From Malania oleifera (Eukaryota > Streptophyta > Magnoliopsida > Santalales > Ximeniaceae), in the NCBI RefSeq assembly GCF_029873635.1, contig NC_080420.1, forward strand, positions 55,079,457 to 55,143,456: a stretch of 64,000 nucleotides of DNA. Direction: 5' to 3'. The stretch's first letter is position 1, and each line of letters starts with the position of its first letter. The position numbers and the translations under genes were made by a program. Positions 1-11,400 of the stretch are shown one piece after another. The notes under the pieces are model-generated. The model was not told where the DNA came from. It made no database searches and was given only the letters and a program-made list of their open reading frames with translations.

Positions 1-1040
1 AGCTATAGTCATCCCAAGTAGTGGCTTTCATTGCTTTCTTCTTTTTCTTCTTAGCATCTTTCTTAAATTGTGGACAATCTGGTTTTATTTGGCCTACCTT
101 TTTACAGTTATAACAAGTTGGGGGTTCAACCTTAGTTTCTTTCTAGCTTGATTCACCTTTGTCTATTTTTTTTCCTTTAAATTTTCTAGCAAATTTTTAT
201 TCTTTTTAAAGAACTTGCCTAGTCCTCTAGTGAACAATGCTAAGTCGTCATCATCATCCAACTCATTATCTTCTTCATCACTCAAGCTTTCTTCTAAAGC
301 TTTAAGTGCTATATATGGATTTATTTTGTTTACTAGCTTCAGTTGTCCTTTCATTTATAGTCATCTCATACATGAGAAGTGACCCTATGAGTTCATCTAG
401 GGAAGTGTTCTTTAAGTTCTTGCCTTCAATTATAGTAGTGACCTTAGGTTCCCAAATAGGAGGAAGTCCTTTAAGGATTTTCCTAATCATTTCATATGTA
501 GAGTAGTTCTTCCCTAGTGCATTCAAGGAATTAATTATGTGAGTGAACCTAGTATATATACTAGTTATGAACTTCTCTTGATTCATCCTAAAGGCCTCAT
601 ACTCACTGGAGAGCAATGTTGATTTTACTATCCCTAACATCTACAGTTACCTCATAGGTTACTTCTAATTTGTCCCAAATTTCTTTTATAAATTTACATC
701 CCATTATCCTGTTAAACTCATTGGCACCTAGTGCACAGTATAAGGCATTCATTGCACTTGAGTTTATTTGCAATTGTTTCATATCAATTTCACTTAATTC
801 GATTTAATCTTTGGGAACTTCCTTGTTATCTACAGTCTTAGAAGGCACATAGTCGCCTTGGGTTACCACTTTCCAAACTTTTCAATACATGGTTTGCAAA
901 AGTATTCTCATATGTTATTTTTAGAAGGTGTAGTTCACACTACGAAAAATAGGAGGCCTAGATTGCCCTTGACCAAAAGGGGACACACCTATGTTTTCCA
1001 TTAAGATCTTTGTGTAACTACTTATTAAAATTTGCTACAA
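1..1040 (-). pseudogene. Element A: copia gag, partial and frameshifted
   Basis: Reading the minus strand from about 1040 leftward gives a copia-type gag of the UBN2 family. The segment at 640-302 contains YTRFTHIINSLNALGK and ILKGLPPIWEPK, hallmarks of the helical capsid region. A frameshift near 330-350 moves the frame to 354-163, which carries the acidic linker (DEEDNELDDDDD). A zinc knuckle lies at about 115-70 (CYNCKKVGQIKPDC), in which the histidine of the CCHC is glutamine. Gag would package element RNA in the cytoplasm. Pol would lie beyond the left edge of the window. The upstream (right) part between about 640 and 1040 is too broken to hold an ORF. Closest relative here is the plus-strand gag of element D (31014-32040). 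It is a dead copy. Confidence 0.85.
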
Positions 1041-1044
1041 CCTA

Positions 1045-1057
1045 GGCCCTGATACCA
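1045..1057 (-). other. Element A primer-binding site
   Basis: On the minus strand this reads TGGTATCAGGGCC, one base from the usual plant copia site complementary to the 3' end of initiator tRNA-Met (TGGTATCAGAGC). It lies two bases inside the LTR end, the expected position for priming minus-strand DNA, and fixes the element's orientation and LTR edge. Confidence 0.85.
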
Positions 1058-1059
1058 AT

Positions 1060-2769
1060 TGAAAGTAATGATATAATCCCAATAGGGGGTGAATTGAGTA
1101 TTTTAGAATTATTAAGTGGAATCTCAGGTTGTTTTAAACCTTTTAAATTATATGAATCACAATTTCACACCAATCTCAAACATAACCTACTAATCAACGA
1201 CAGTAACTATACCAATACACCATCCTATATATATATATCTCAACTTTACCTTCAGCAATTTCAATAATCAATCTTAAATTCTAGCAAGCAACCAAGTATT
1301 TTCTTAAGACAAAAATTCAGTAATATAAATCAGGTAAGTTAGCTACTTATGCTTTGAATAATTAACCAACCACGATAGCTTTACCTAAACCAACCACAAC
1401 TGAATTCAAGTATTAGTACTTGTATGAATTTTCAACCAAAAACATAAACCATACAAATCACCAACAAACCAATTTAATTACTTGATGCAAACTCAATCAA
1501 ATCTTAGCGTTTAGTAAATTTTCCCAACAAATTCAAAACATACACAACAAATTATAAAGTATAGAATTTAAAGTGATATGGAAAGAAGATTGAACACCAT
1601 ATTTTTTACAAAGTTTGGCTTACCACCTACGTCCTTGCCTCAAACAACTCGCTGTGAGGATTTCCTTTACCTACTCCGCTCAATAGGTGGAGTATGCCTC
1701 TCTCTGTTGGTAGGTGGATACCCATCTCTAACAAGAACACCCTCTCGCTAGGAAACAATTCAAACCCTGAACTGTCATATTGCAAAATCAGTAATACAAA
1801 TTGTTTATACAATAAAAATACTCTCAGCATAGCAGAATTTTTTTCAAATTAAAGAACTATATATTTCAAGAAATCAATATAGAATTGAAGCTCAAAAATA
1901 TTTCTAAGGTATTCTAATTGTAGGATGAAGGATTTAGAAAATTAGAATCAAAATTCGTTTAGGCCTTTCAGCCAAAAACTCACAACAGTTTTTCAAAGTA
2001 TAAATCAAGAGTATAGTAAAGATTTGAATTGTATGTGCGAGTATTGGATGCCCTAATTGTGTAATAATCATCTATATATAAAGTAGGAAATATTCTTACT
2101 GTTAACCCCAAGTTTCGAAACCAAATCATTCGAATTTGGAAAGAAATCAGCGTTAATAGAAAGTTTAAAACATAAACTTCAGTCGCCTGAACCATGAGGT
2201 CAATAGCCTAAACTAATTCAAAATAGCACTCCAAAACAGGCAGTAACAGTTCAGTCATCAGATCCCGAGAGTTCAATCGCCTGACCCTGTTATGTTTTCT
2301 TATTTACACTGGCAGTAGCATATCAATCGCCTGACCACTATGCACCTTAGTGTTTTTCTCATTTTGATTCCAAAACTTGTTTTTATGAACTTTGAAAAGT
2401 ATTTTGGACCTCATAAAAATATTTTTCATGTTCTAAATCAAGTCTCTAAGTCCAAAGTTAAATTCTAAGAGTTTCAGTCGCAATATTGAAATTAAAAGTA
2501 CTTGCATGAGACTCTTAAAAAGATAAATACATTTAAGTTCGTAAGTCTTCATGTAATATAGCTTCAATCTTTGTTCGAGCTTGATCAACACTTCAATACA
2601 CTCATATTTTTCATGACTTGTAACTTTAAGTTTAAGCTTCATTCAATCTTTTCCAAGTAGAACCATTTTACTTTGTAAAATACATAATTCCTGAAACTTA
2701 ACTTGAAAGCACAATTAATAACCTTAATTTGTTATCATCGAAACAAGATTAATCCTTATTAGGCCAACA
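1060..2769 (-). mobile_element. Element A 5' LTR (Ty1/copia, Sirevirus-like), 1710 bp
   Basis: On the minus strand the LTR starts TGTTGGCCTAATAAGG at 2769 and ends in TTACTTTCA at 1060, next to the PBS. The start matches the starts of LTRs D (28816, TGTTGACTCTATGAG) and I (51082, TGTTGGCTTTTTGAG), including a shared downstream GATNATGACAAA-like block. The last about 50 bases carry the CAATTCACCCCCTATTGGGATTA tract in interrupted form, also seen in D and E LTRs. An internal block at 1618-1760 is shared with the A' LTR fragment at 19500-19660. Only one LTR of A is in the window. Confidence 0.8.
2072..2345 (-). promoter_or_regulatory. LTR A promoter: TATA box and CAGTCGCCTGA array
   Basis: The TATA box is at 2083-2072 (TCTATATATAAA complement; minus reads TTTATATATAGA). 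Upstream on the minus strand, 2176-2345 holds several near copies of a short motif whose plus-strand forms are CAGTCGCCTGAAC, CAGTCATCAGAT, CAATCGCCTGACC (twice). The motif is an imperfect palindrome. Position upstream of TATA places it in U3. Confidence 0.55.
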
Positions 2770-3258
2770 AAAAGATCATGTATATATCACATGTCTCTAC
2801 TGGTCCTAAATAAATTTACCATTTCAGCTATGCTCAAGATTGCATCATGCTAGATTAAATGAATGCTACAAAATAAAAGAAAATAAAATAAGGAGGAGAT
2901 TAAAATGAACATATTTTATATCAAAGGTTTGTTTCTGTTTAGTATCATTTATATATTTTATTTTTTTTTGTTTTTTGTTTTTTGTTTTCATTTTATAGAG
3001 CTAAAAAAAAAAATTATAAAAATGTGATCTTTTTATGTAGCCAATTTTTTATTTTTGTTATCATATTCAGTGGTTTTTTTTATTTTTTTTAAAAAAATTA
3101 AAATCATATTTTTATAATTTGTAGTTGCTTTAGTTACCTGTTATCAAAATAATTTAATATCAAGAATTAACTTTTTTGAGGATTAAAAATATATATATTT
3201 TAGTTAAAAGTAAAATTAATTGATAGTATGAATTTAAAATATAATTATAATAAATAGT
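2770..3258. other. AT-rich intergenic sequence
   Basis: No coding potential; long A and T runs. I see no recognisable element here apart from the immediate flank of LTR A. Confidence 0.5.
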
Positions 3259-4059
3259 TGTAGACACCCTAATTTTTACCAAGTAATTTTAGACCCTAAA
3301 TCCAATGGACTGTCCCTAAATTCCTAAGCTAATCAGGTTACAGCTGATGTTCCTAAGTGTACCTAACCGAGTGTTTTAAAATCATACCATTGGAAGGTTA
3401 AATAAGGTTGGGAATTTCTCTAAAAAAAACATTACCTTGTCAAAATTGTTTGATTGAATTTTTTAATTCATAAAGGATTAGGAGCCTTAAGTTGATTACC
3501 CACTTAATCATATTCTAAGTGTCAATTTTGCTAAGACCGAATTGTGAAATTTAAGTGGTGATCAATTGAAAATTGGTCTTGAATTTTAATACACAAGTCA
3601 TAGCCTAAGCATGAATTGAAAATTTTCATTGAAGGAGGCACTTGCCCAAATCACGGAGGTACAATACAATACAAAGAGACATTGGAATACAGGGAGAAGC
3701 TGACAGTACAAATACATGCAGTGAAAATACAAGATTGTGCGAATACAAGGAACTTAAAGAGAAAAAAAAATACAAGGAAATAAAAAAAAATTAAATACAG
3801 AGTCTCCTAAAATTGCGTGCATCATACTCTCAGGGTCCTATCCAATAGAATTGAAAGAAAAAAAGAATTAGTGAGTTAGAGAAGTTAAATGAAATTCTTA
3901 AAAAAATAATAATAAATAAATGAAAATACACATGTGCACAATGAAGAGAATGAAAGCTGTTAAAATATTCCCTACCCGAGTCCCCACTAACTAAATTGCG
4001 GGAATAAAGGGGCAGGTTGTTGGAACGGATTTTCTGTTGGAAGGAAAGCATTTGAGCGT
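3259..4059 (+). mobile_element. Possible truncated LTR of a Tat-type gypsy element
   Basis: TGTAGACACCCTAATTTTTACC at about 3259 resembles the beginning of many plant Tat/Ogre LTRs (TGTAGACACCCC...). The following 800 bases have no ORF and lose any repeat partner before LTR B starts at 4060. There is no second copy in the window, so this rests on the start motif alone. Confidence 0.25.
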
Positions 4060-5241
4060 TGATGTAGGACGGGACTGGTCAACCTATGTCCTACGATGCA
4101 ACCCTAACAAAAGCACATACACTTAAATACTTTAATTTAAGAATTTAATTATCCGAACATAAACACAACAAATCATGCTTTATTTCACATGTTCGAGGAT
4201 TTTCAAAAGGCGTATGACTTGTTATTTCAAAGAATCAAGAATAAAGTTCTATGTTAGCAAACTAAAATTCATACAATTGATTTTAACTAACAAGTACCAA
4301 TATTGCAATCTATGTATCAAATGGTCTATTCAAAGATGTGATTTTAATCTACTAGCAAGGGTTCACAAGATATAGCAAAGGATTTAAACACAAGTACTGA
4401 AGTTATCAAGGAATTGATTTGGATGACTTGATGTTGTTCCACACGTAGTTAGGTCACACCGTAGGTCCTTCGTACAAGCTTTGAATCACAAGATGAACAT
4501 AACAATGAAGTGTAGATGATGATCGTCGTGTGGGTGTATGAAGGTGTTGGTCGTGTGGTGTTGATGGGGGCTATGAGAGTATTAGATGGAGGAGGTGTTG
4601 ATGTAGTCATTTGGATAGTTTAGTGGTCTCTCACCACTTGATCTCCGGAGAGAATGTCGTAGCCTCACACTACTCACTCATAAGAAGAGGAACAAGCTTT
4701 ACAAGCTCAAGCAAAGAGATGCTTCTTCAACATTCAACTTTAACTTCATCTCTTGTTCTTACAATAAGAATGCTATTTATAAGCATAGCCTAGGAAACAA
4801 AGCATTAAACACTTAACAACTCTCAACAACTTTCAACAACTATTAACCTAACACAATTAATATTCACTAAAAAAATAAGGAACTCCAACTCATAAGCACA
4901 CAAGTCAAGCTTAGTTGTCTTACATTATTATAATTCAAATTTGAAATTTAAACATATTCCAAAAGGAAAATCCAAAACCATGTGGGGCCCATTGGAGCCA
5001 TGTGGGGCTCAGAAGCCATGTGGGGCCCACATGAATTTTGAGTTAGACTTTGCTTCAATACTTCACTTGGGTCTTCAAGCATGGTCTTCAAGCACCTAAT
5101 AATCAAGAGATAACATATCCACGAAAAATATAAATTAACACAATAACAAAGTCTTCACATAAAAAAAATCTTTCATCAAAGAAGTAGAAAATCTTCAATT
5201 AATCCCCATGTGTTCTTGCAAAATAGATATAAACAATAGCA
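4060..5241 (-). mobile_element. Element B 3' LTR (Ty3/gypsy), about 1.18 kb
   Basis: Direct-repeat partner of 8179-9397, both starting TGATGTAGGACGGGA on the plus strand and ending in AAACAATAGC. It lacks about 60 bases just after 4219 (the stretch present at about 8340-8400 and in the inverted copy), so this copy has a private deletion. Because the genes between the two copies read on the minus strand, this left copy is the 3' LTR. Confidence 0.85.
4773..5035 (-). promoter_or_regulatory. LTR B promoter: TATA box and TGTGGGGCCCACA repeats
   Basis: Minus-strand TATA-like box CTTATAAATAG at 4783-4773; the 5' LTR has the equivalent at 8963-8953. Upstream on the minus strand, 4978-5035 holds three copies of CCATGTGGGGC(C/T)C, the core TGTGGGGCCCACA being a palindrome. 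The functional 5' LTR keeps fewer copies (about 9150-9195). Confidence 0.45.
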
Positions 5242-5242
5242 G

Positions 5243-5330
5243 ACATCTGGAGGTCGTCCACATGTCACCATGTCAGCAAAGGAGTGGATATCAGGAGGTC
5301 GTCCATGTGTCATCATATCAGTAAAAAGGA
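5243..5330. repeat. Short direct repeat next to B 3' LTR
   Basis: Two about 36-base copies (GACATCTGGAGGTCGTCCAC... at 5243 and GGATATCAGGAGGTCGTCCA... at 5287) 45 bases apart, in the untranslated stretch between integrase and 3' LTR. Confidence 0.6.
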
Positions 5331-5382
5331 TACATAAGGCATGTTGATCCCCATCATCTCTCCCAAGCCTAAAAGAATTCTT

Positions 5383-6112
5383 CTATGAAAAATTAGAGGT
5401 GATGTACTGGGAATACAGCTCCAAGGTGCGATGAAGGAGGTCTTCTTTAAGTATCCAGCTCCTCTCAGAAAGTGGCTTGTGTCTCCACTTGACAAAGAAC
5501 TTTTGATATGATCCTACCCGTGTGAACGTTGCCTTATCATCCAAGATCTCTTCAATCTCATTGAGGTTTTTTGGTATGGGTAAAGGAGGAGAAAAAGATA
5601 ACTCTTGAGTTTCTGGTTCAAGAGGATTAGGGAATGAAGTAGGATCACCTGCATGGTTAAAATTTGAAGGCTCCACAAAAGGTGCTGCTTTAAAAAAAGG
5701 GGTTAGATTTTTAACAATAAACACAGTGCTTTTGCAAAAATCAATAGGAATATTTAAGCATGTAATCGTTAGAGCTAATTTTCTTTAAAACTTTGAAATG
5801 TTCCATCTTTTTAGCATGCAACTTCCTCACCTTTCCTACAAGAATCTACTCAGGACGAATACGGACTATAACCATATCATCCTTTGAAAATTCTTTCAAC
5901 ATGCAATATATGTCAGCAGTAGATCTATAATGTTCATGATTCAAATTAACCTTCATTCTTATTTCCAAGTGTAGATTGTGTACATGATTTGCAAAGGCAT
6001 CAGTCAGCTCGCTCACTCTATACTTAAGGGGTAGTGGAAGAAGATCTACAGGCTTTCTAGGACTATATCTTGTAATAACCTGAAATGGGCTGAGTATTGC
6101 GGTCCTATCCAC
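5383..6112 (-). pseudogene. Element B: integrase C-terminus and chromodomain
   Basis: Minus-strand frames continue integrase after the nonsense codon at 6115. Residues from 6112 include LSPFQVITRYSPRKP and DMVIVRIRPE, the C-terminal GPY/F-like region of plant Ty3/gypsy integrases. A frameshift near 5730-5840 moves to the 5724-5383 frame. This frame ends with a chromodomain-like segment (EIEEILDDKATFTRVG, then FFVKWRHKPLSERSWI). Chromodomains steer integration to marked chromatin in chromoviruses. The lineage within chromoviruses is not assigned. It is broken by at least one stop and one frameshift. Confidence 0.8.
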
Positions 6113-7285
6113 TTAACTACTAAATGCAAAATTGGCCACATGAAGGCATAACTCCCAAGCTATGATGTTTTCAACTACCTTACATATCAGTAGGTCCCTA
6201 AGGCTCCTATTTACTAGTTCAACTTGCCAATTAGTTTGGGGGTAGTAAGCACTAGAACATTTAAGTTTGGTGCCTAACATGGTCCTCAAGGCTTTCAAGA
6301 AGTAACCTATGAGTTGTACATCTTTATTTGAAACAATAATTTTAAGAAACCTATGCTTGATGACAATCTTGTTGGTTGCTCTATCATTGATGCATGTGCT
6401 CAAAGTATTATCTTCCTTGGGATTAAGGAAAGTGGGGCAACCAAGTGGACCTAAACTCTTATGAACAAAGTCATGTTCATTCAATTCATTCACTTGTTTC
6501 AGCTCCTCATGTTCTATCAGTTTCACTCTATGATGTGGTAAATGAGGCAGAGATGAATAAGGAACAAGGTTAGTGATATATTGATTGTCTCTCATGGGAG
6601 ATGACTCACTAGGTAACTCAAAGATGACATCCTTAAACTCAGAAGGTAGGGATGATACTTCTACGGGTGTTTCCTGATGAGAAAGGGGTGTTTCAATTTC
6701 CTTAGGAACATCCACTGATACTTCCTGTGCATCTTGACTTTCCGGATCACACACCTTTTTACTTATGGGGTTCAAAGATTCACCACTAATTTCTCTCTTT
6801 TCCTTCTCATTTTTCTCACCATCTTTCCTTTCAAGTGCCAAGTCCATAGGTGCTTTTCCTTTGGCCATAGGTTGTTGGACTGGGGAATTGCTTTCACAAG
6901 AGGTGACTAGACCTGATTGCGCTGGTTGAGACTTTTCATAACTCTGAATATAGTAAGAGTATGACTCATTAGAAGAGGTATCAAACCGTTTTCCGATGGG
7001 CTCTTTAGTCCTTTGCTCAAAGTTATAAGCTAAAATATAGGCATGTTCAAGGGATTTCATGTGATATGGGAATAGTTTTCTCCTCAGTTCAGGCTTTATT
7101 CCTAGACAAAATTGGGAGGTATGTTGACTATTAGTCTCATAGACACAACATCTTACAGTCAGCTTATTGAATTGATTCATATATTCTAGAACAGTCATGC
7201 TACCTTGACGCAAGTCGTAAAGCTTATCTATAAGGTGCACTCTATATCTAAGATGTGCACACTTCTCCCTTAATCTATCCTTCAT
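6113..7285 (-). pseudogene. Element B: RT-less gag-pol chimera, 390-codon open frame
   Basis: One uninterrupted minus-strand frame that fuses pieces normally far apart. Residues 1-105 are the second half of gag (KLYDLRQGSMTVLEYMNQFN, LGIKPELRRKLFPYHMKSLE). Residues 106-211 are a low-complexity linker. Residues 212-313 are the N-terminal edge of reverse transcriptase (LPSEFKDVIFELPSESSPMR; ATNKIVIKHRF). Residues 314-390 are the end of the integrase core (KIIVSNKDVQLIGYF; YYPQTNWQVELVNRSL). Protease, all RT catalytic motifs, RNase H and the integrase zinc region are absent. The RT/IN joint is at about 6346. The second integrase aspartate (normally SDRD) is SNKD. A stop at 6115-6113 interrupts integrase, which continues in frame after it. 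The start Met is probably internal to gag, which continues upstream at 7651-7394. Confidence 0.85.
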
Positions 7286-7651
7286 TAGATCCCAATGCTC
7301 AATGGGTCTATGGTTTAACCTCGCTTCTTGCTTCTTGACGTTTATCTAGTGGAGTTTGGCTTGCCCAGTTAGTCTCATTTTTGCAAACCTCACTCAATGT
7401 GAGTCATGCATCTTACACCACTCAAAATAGGAATACATCCTAGTCAACCAATCTAGGAAGACTTTAGGATCCTTTTGTCCATCAAAGGTGGGGGCTTCTA
7501 TCCTTATTTCATCATTGTAAGGATCACAACGGTCCCTATGGCAAGGTCTCCTAATATGAAGGTCATCAACGTCATAGTCCTCATCATCCTGATGTTGGGC
7601 ATAAGGCTCATGACGTGGGGGTATCCTAGAAATGTCATCTTGGTGACTCAC
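7286..7651 (-). pseudogene. Element B: gag N-terminal part
   Basis: The frame from 7651 to 7394 starts MSHQDDISRIPPRHEPYAQH and reaches IRIEAPTFDGQKDPKVFLDW, the conserved opening of plant Ty3/gypsy gag (usually DAPxFDGxxDPxxFxDWL). It stops at about 7394 and the homologous frame resumes at 7285. The central gag segment between them (normally KVRFAK...YW) is reduced and frameshifted. Confidence 0.75.
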
Positions 7652-8178
7652 TCACCTTTGTGGAGGGAGGGAAGGTCTTTCTCTGGGAGTCATAAGTGGC
7701 TCTCTCTCAACACGAATCCTACAACCTCGGTAAGGATTCCCGACTTGAGTAGACATCCAAGGGGTTGGGAAAAGATTTAGAGAGCACTAGGGCAGCCCTT
7801 TGGAATGGTGTTTGGTTACACAAGGTAAGGTCAAGTGTAAACGTAACATAACTAAGGTCCAAATACCCAAAATTCAGAGCATGGGTGGGCTATTCTGGGC
7901 AAAACCGTCACCTATTTTTCTGGAAACCCGAGAGCTGCTAAAGGATTTTTCACTTCAAACACCTTCGGTATTTAGGGCATAACTTTTTCTACAGAACTCC
8001 AAATAAGGCGATCTTGGTGTCAAAAGAAAGCTAATAAAATTTCCCACAACTTTTGTGTTAAGGTTTTTGAAGATGGGAAGGTTTTGACAATGAAAATCGC
8101 ACGTCAATTTGGCATACGGAAAATGAAGATGTTGGGACTTAGAGGGTTCGCCTAATTCAAACTAAGCTCTGACCAAGA
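7652..8178 (-). other. Element B untranslated leader and putative PBS
   Basis: Leader between the 5' LTR and gag on the minus strand, no ORF of its own. At 8175-8166 the minus strand reads TGGTCAGAGC, which resembles the tRNA-Met site TGGTATCAGAGC with two bases missing; three bases separate it from the LTR end at 8179. The PBS call is therefore tentative. Confidence 0.45.
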
Positions 8179-9397
8179 TGATGTAGGACGGGAATGGTCG
8201 ACCTATGTCCTACGATTCAACCACCACAAAAGTACATACACTTAAACACTTTAATTTAAGAATTTAATTATCCGAATATAAATACAATAAATTATGTTTT
8301 ATTTCACATGTTCAAGAATTTTCAAAAGGTGTATGACTTGTCCAACAATTAAGTCTCAATTGGTTCTTTCACAAAGGAATCAAGTTATATGCTGAAAAGT
8401 TGTTATTTCAAAGATTCAAGAATAAAAGTTCTATGTTAGCAAACTTATATTCATACAATTGATTTTAACTAACAAGTACCAATATTGCAATCTATGGATC
8501 AAGTGGGCTCTTCAAAGATGTGATTTTAATCTACTAGCAAGGGTTCACAAGATATAGCAAAAGATTCAAACACAAGTACTGAAGTTACCAAAGAATTGAT
8601 TTGGAAGACTTGACGTTGTTCCACACGTAGTTAGGTCACACTGTAGGTCCTTCATATAAGCTTTGAATCACAAGATGAATGCAGCAATGAAGTGTAGATG
8701 ATGATCGTCGTGTGGGTGTATGAAGGTGCTGGTCGTGTTTTGTTGATGGAGGCCATGAGAGTATTAAATGAAGAAGGGTTGATGTAGTCGTTGGATAGTT
8801 TAGCGGTCTCTCATCACTTGATCTCCAAAGAGAACGCCATAGCCTCACACTACTTACTCACAATGAGAGGAACAAGCTTTACAAGCTCAAGCAAAGAGAT
8901 GTTTTTTCAATATTCAACTTCAACTTCATCTCTTGTCCTTACAATAAAAATGCTATTTATAGGCATAACCTGAGAGACAAAACATTAAACACTCAACAAC
9001 TCTCAACAACTTTCAACAACTATTAACCTAACACAATTAATACTCATTGAAAAACAAGGAACTCCAACTCATAAGCACACAAGTCAAGTTTAGTTGTCTT
9101 GCATTATTACAATTCACATTTGAAATTTGAACATATTCCAAAAGGAATGTCAAAACCGTGTGAGGCTCAAAAGCCATGTGGGGCCCACATGGATTTTGAG
9201 TTGGACTTTACTTCATTACTTCACTTGAGTCTTCAAGCATGGTCTTCAAGCACCTAATAATCAAGAGATAACATATCCACGAAAAATACAAATTAACACA
9301 ATAACAAAGTTTTCACATAAAAAAAGTCTTTCAACAAAGAAATAGAAGATTTTCAATTGATCACATATGTTCCTGCAAAATATATATAAACAATAGC
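8179..9397 (-). mobile_element. Element B 5' LTR, about 1.22 kb
   Basis: Direct repeat of 4060-5241 with many point differences and the about 60-base block missing from the other copy. Its right edge (AAACAATAGC) is joined directly to a truncated inverted copy of the same LTR at 9398, so the original flank and target duplication are not visible. Confidence 0.85.
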
Positions 9398-9898
9398 GTT
9401 CATCTTGTGATTCAAAGCTTGTACGAAGGACCTACGGTGTGACCTAACTATGTGTAGAACAACATCAAGTCTTCCAAATCAATTCCTTGGTAACTTCAAT
9501 ACTTGTGTTTGAATCCTTTGCTATATCTTGTGAACCCTTGCTAGTAGATTAAAATCACATCTTTGAATGGCTCTTTGATCCATAGATTGTAATATTGGTA
9601 CTTGCTAGTTAAAATCAATTGTAAGAATATTAATTTGCTAACATAAAACTTTTATTCTTGATTCTTTAAAATAACAACTTTTCAGCATATAACTTGATTC
9701 CTTTGTGAAATAACCAATTGAGACTTAATTGTTGGACAAGTCATACACTTTTTGAAAATCATTGAACATGTGAAATAAAACATGCTTTGTTGTGTTTATT
9801 TTCGGATAATTAAATTCTAAAATTAAAGTGTTTAAGTATATGTGCTTTTGTGAGGGTTGAATCGTAGGACATAGATCGACCATTCCTGTCCTACAACA
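9398..9898 (+). mobile_element. Truncated inverted third copy of LTR B
   Basis: Starts GTTCATCTTGTGATTC, the reverse complement of the middle of LTR B (about 4485-4500 and 8665-8680), and runs to GTCCTACAACA at 9898, the reverse complement of the LTR edge. It contains the 60-base block lost from 4060-5241. Orientation is opposite to element B. Confidence 0.85.
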
Positions 9899-10341
9899 GC
9901 ATGAATTATACCACATCATCGATCCGTATACACCTTATCCCAACCGTCCGATCGAGCCTTCTTTGTAACGACCAGGATCCTGCCATGTCCACAATCTGAG
10001 TCACTCCCCACCTATCCACTCAGCCGCCAACACGTGGCACACTCAACCTCCACACCTCCCCATTGAAAGCGACTCCTTCATGGTTGTCTGATCATGGTTT
10101 TTACACGACGACTAAAATTGTGCCACGTCAATGATCCAGAACCCGTTGGATCGTCCACCCGGTGGTTGACACGTGACCAGCCCATTGGCCAGATCAATCC
10201 TTAAGTGGATCGATTGACCCCTTTAAACTGATTCCTTTTATTTTCATAAATTTTTTTATTTTATTATTTATTTGATTTAAAAATTGGAAAAAATATGAAA
10301 AATTCATTAAAAAATAAGGAAAATTCAGGGAAAATTCTAAA

Positions 10342-10375
<34 letters not shown>

Positions 10376-11400
10376 TGTCCAATTCTCACCCCAAAAAAAA
10401 AAAACAGTGGCTCATAAAAATCTTCTAGAAAATTTTGAAAATATTGTTTGTTATTTTGAAAATTTATATGAATTTTGAAACAAATCTAGGAGTTTATTTT
10501 CTCGATTTTTTTCCTATGATTTCAAAACGGGACATGAGCTTTTTAAGCTTCACGTCTCCTAGTTTTGAGAGATATATTATTATACTATGTAAAAATTGTG
10601 AATACTTGTGCGATTTATTGATTTTTGTAAATTATTCAAAGGGAGTAAAATAAAAAGGTTACTAAATTTAATTTTGGAATAATCTTCAATTAATTAGGTA
10701 CCGTTCGTAAAATGGACATGTAAGTGGTGCTAGAACCTTCCCCTCACATAATTGAATTCTCAATCCCTACTTTGGTATACACAAATCGATTATATCCTTA
10801 ATTGGGTAGTAATTACGTGTTTTAACTACACTTCAAAAAATTAGTTAGCAACTCCATGACATTCAATTTTTCTAGAAATCAAATCATATTTATATATCGC
10901 CCACCCCCACCTTCACTCCACTGGGACGTCGCGATAAATATATTCATAGATATCAAAACACTTTTTGAAAAATAATAAGTAATTTTAAAAAAATTATTAT
11001 TTTTTAATAATTATCTACAATAAAATTGTTTTTGTAAAATGAATTTTAAAATATAATAATTAACTAAATTAATTATAGTATTTTTTATTTTTATTTTAGT
11101 ACCCTTAATTTTCATTATTTTGTATTTTTATTACTTTAATCATTTTCTTTTAATTATTATTTAATTCAAGGACAAAGAGTATCATTTGTCCAATCAAATT
11201 TTAATTTTTTTTAGTTTTAAAAACATTTAACTAAACAAGTTGCTCATTTTTTTTAAAATTTTTATTTTTACTCTTTATTTTCATATTTTTTGATACAATT
11301 TTCCCTCATTTTTATTTGACAAGATAAATATCACATTTTAACTTCATCTCATTTTACAAGTTAAATGCCCTAAAACAGTATGTTTGGAAACACAGATTTC
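9899..11400. other. Non-coding region, possibly old LTR material
   Basis: No credible gene. 9960-10200 is GC-richer, with CACGTG/CACGTC-type words; 10200-10700 is A/T-rich with repeated GAAAATTTTGAAAA-like text, a style seen in Tat-type LTRs, but there is no partner copy. A TA microsatellite lies at 10345-10372. Confidence 0.4.
10345..10372. repeat. (TA)n microsatellite
   Basis: About 14 uninterrupted AT dinucleotides. It creates a spurious minus-strand frame rich in Tyr-Ile. Confidence 0.9.
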
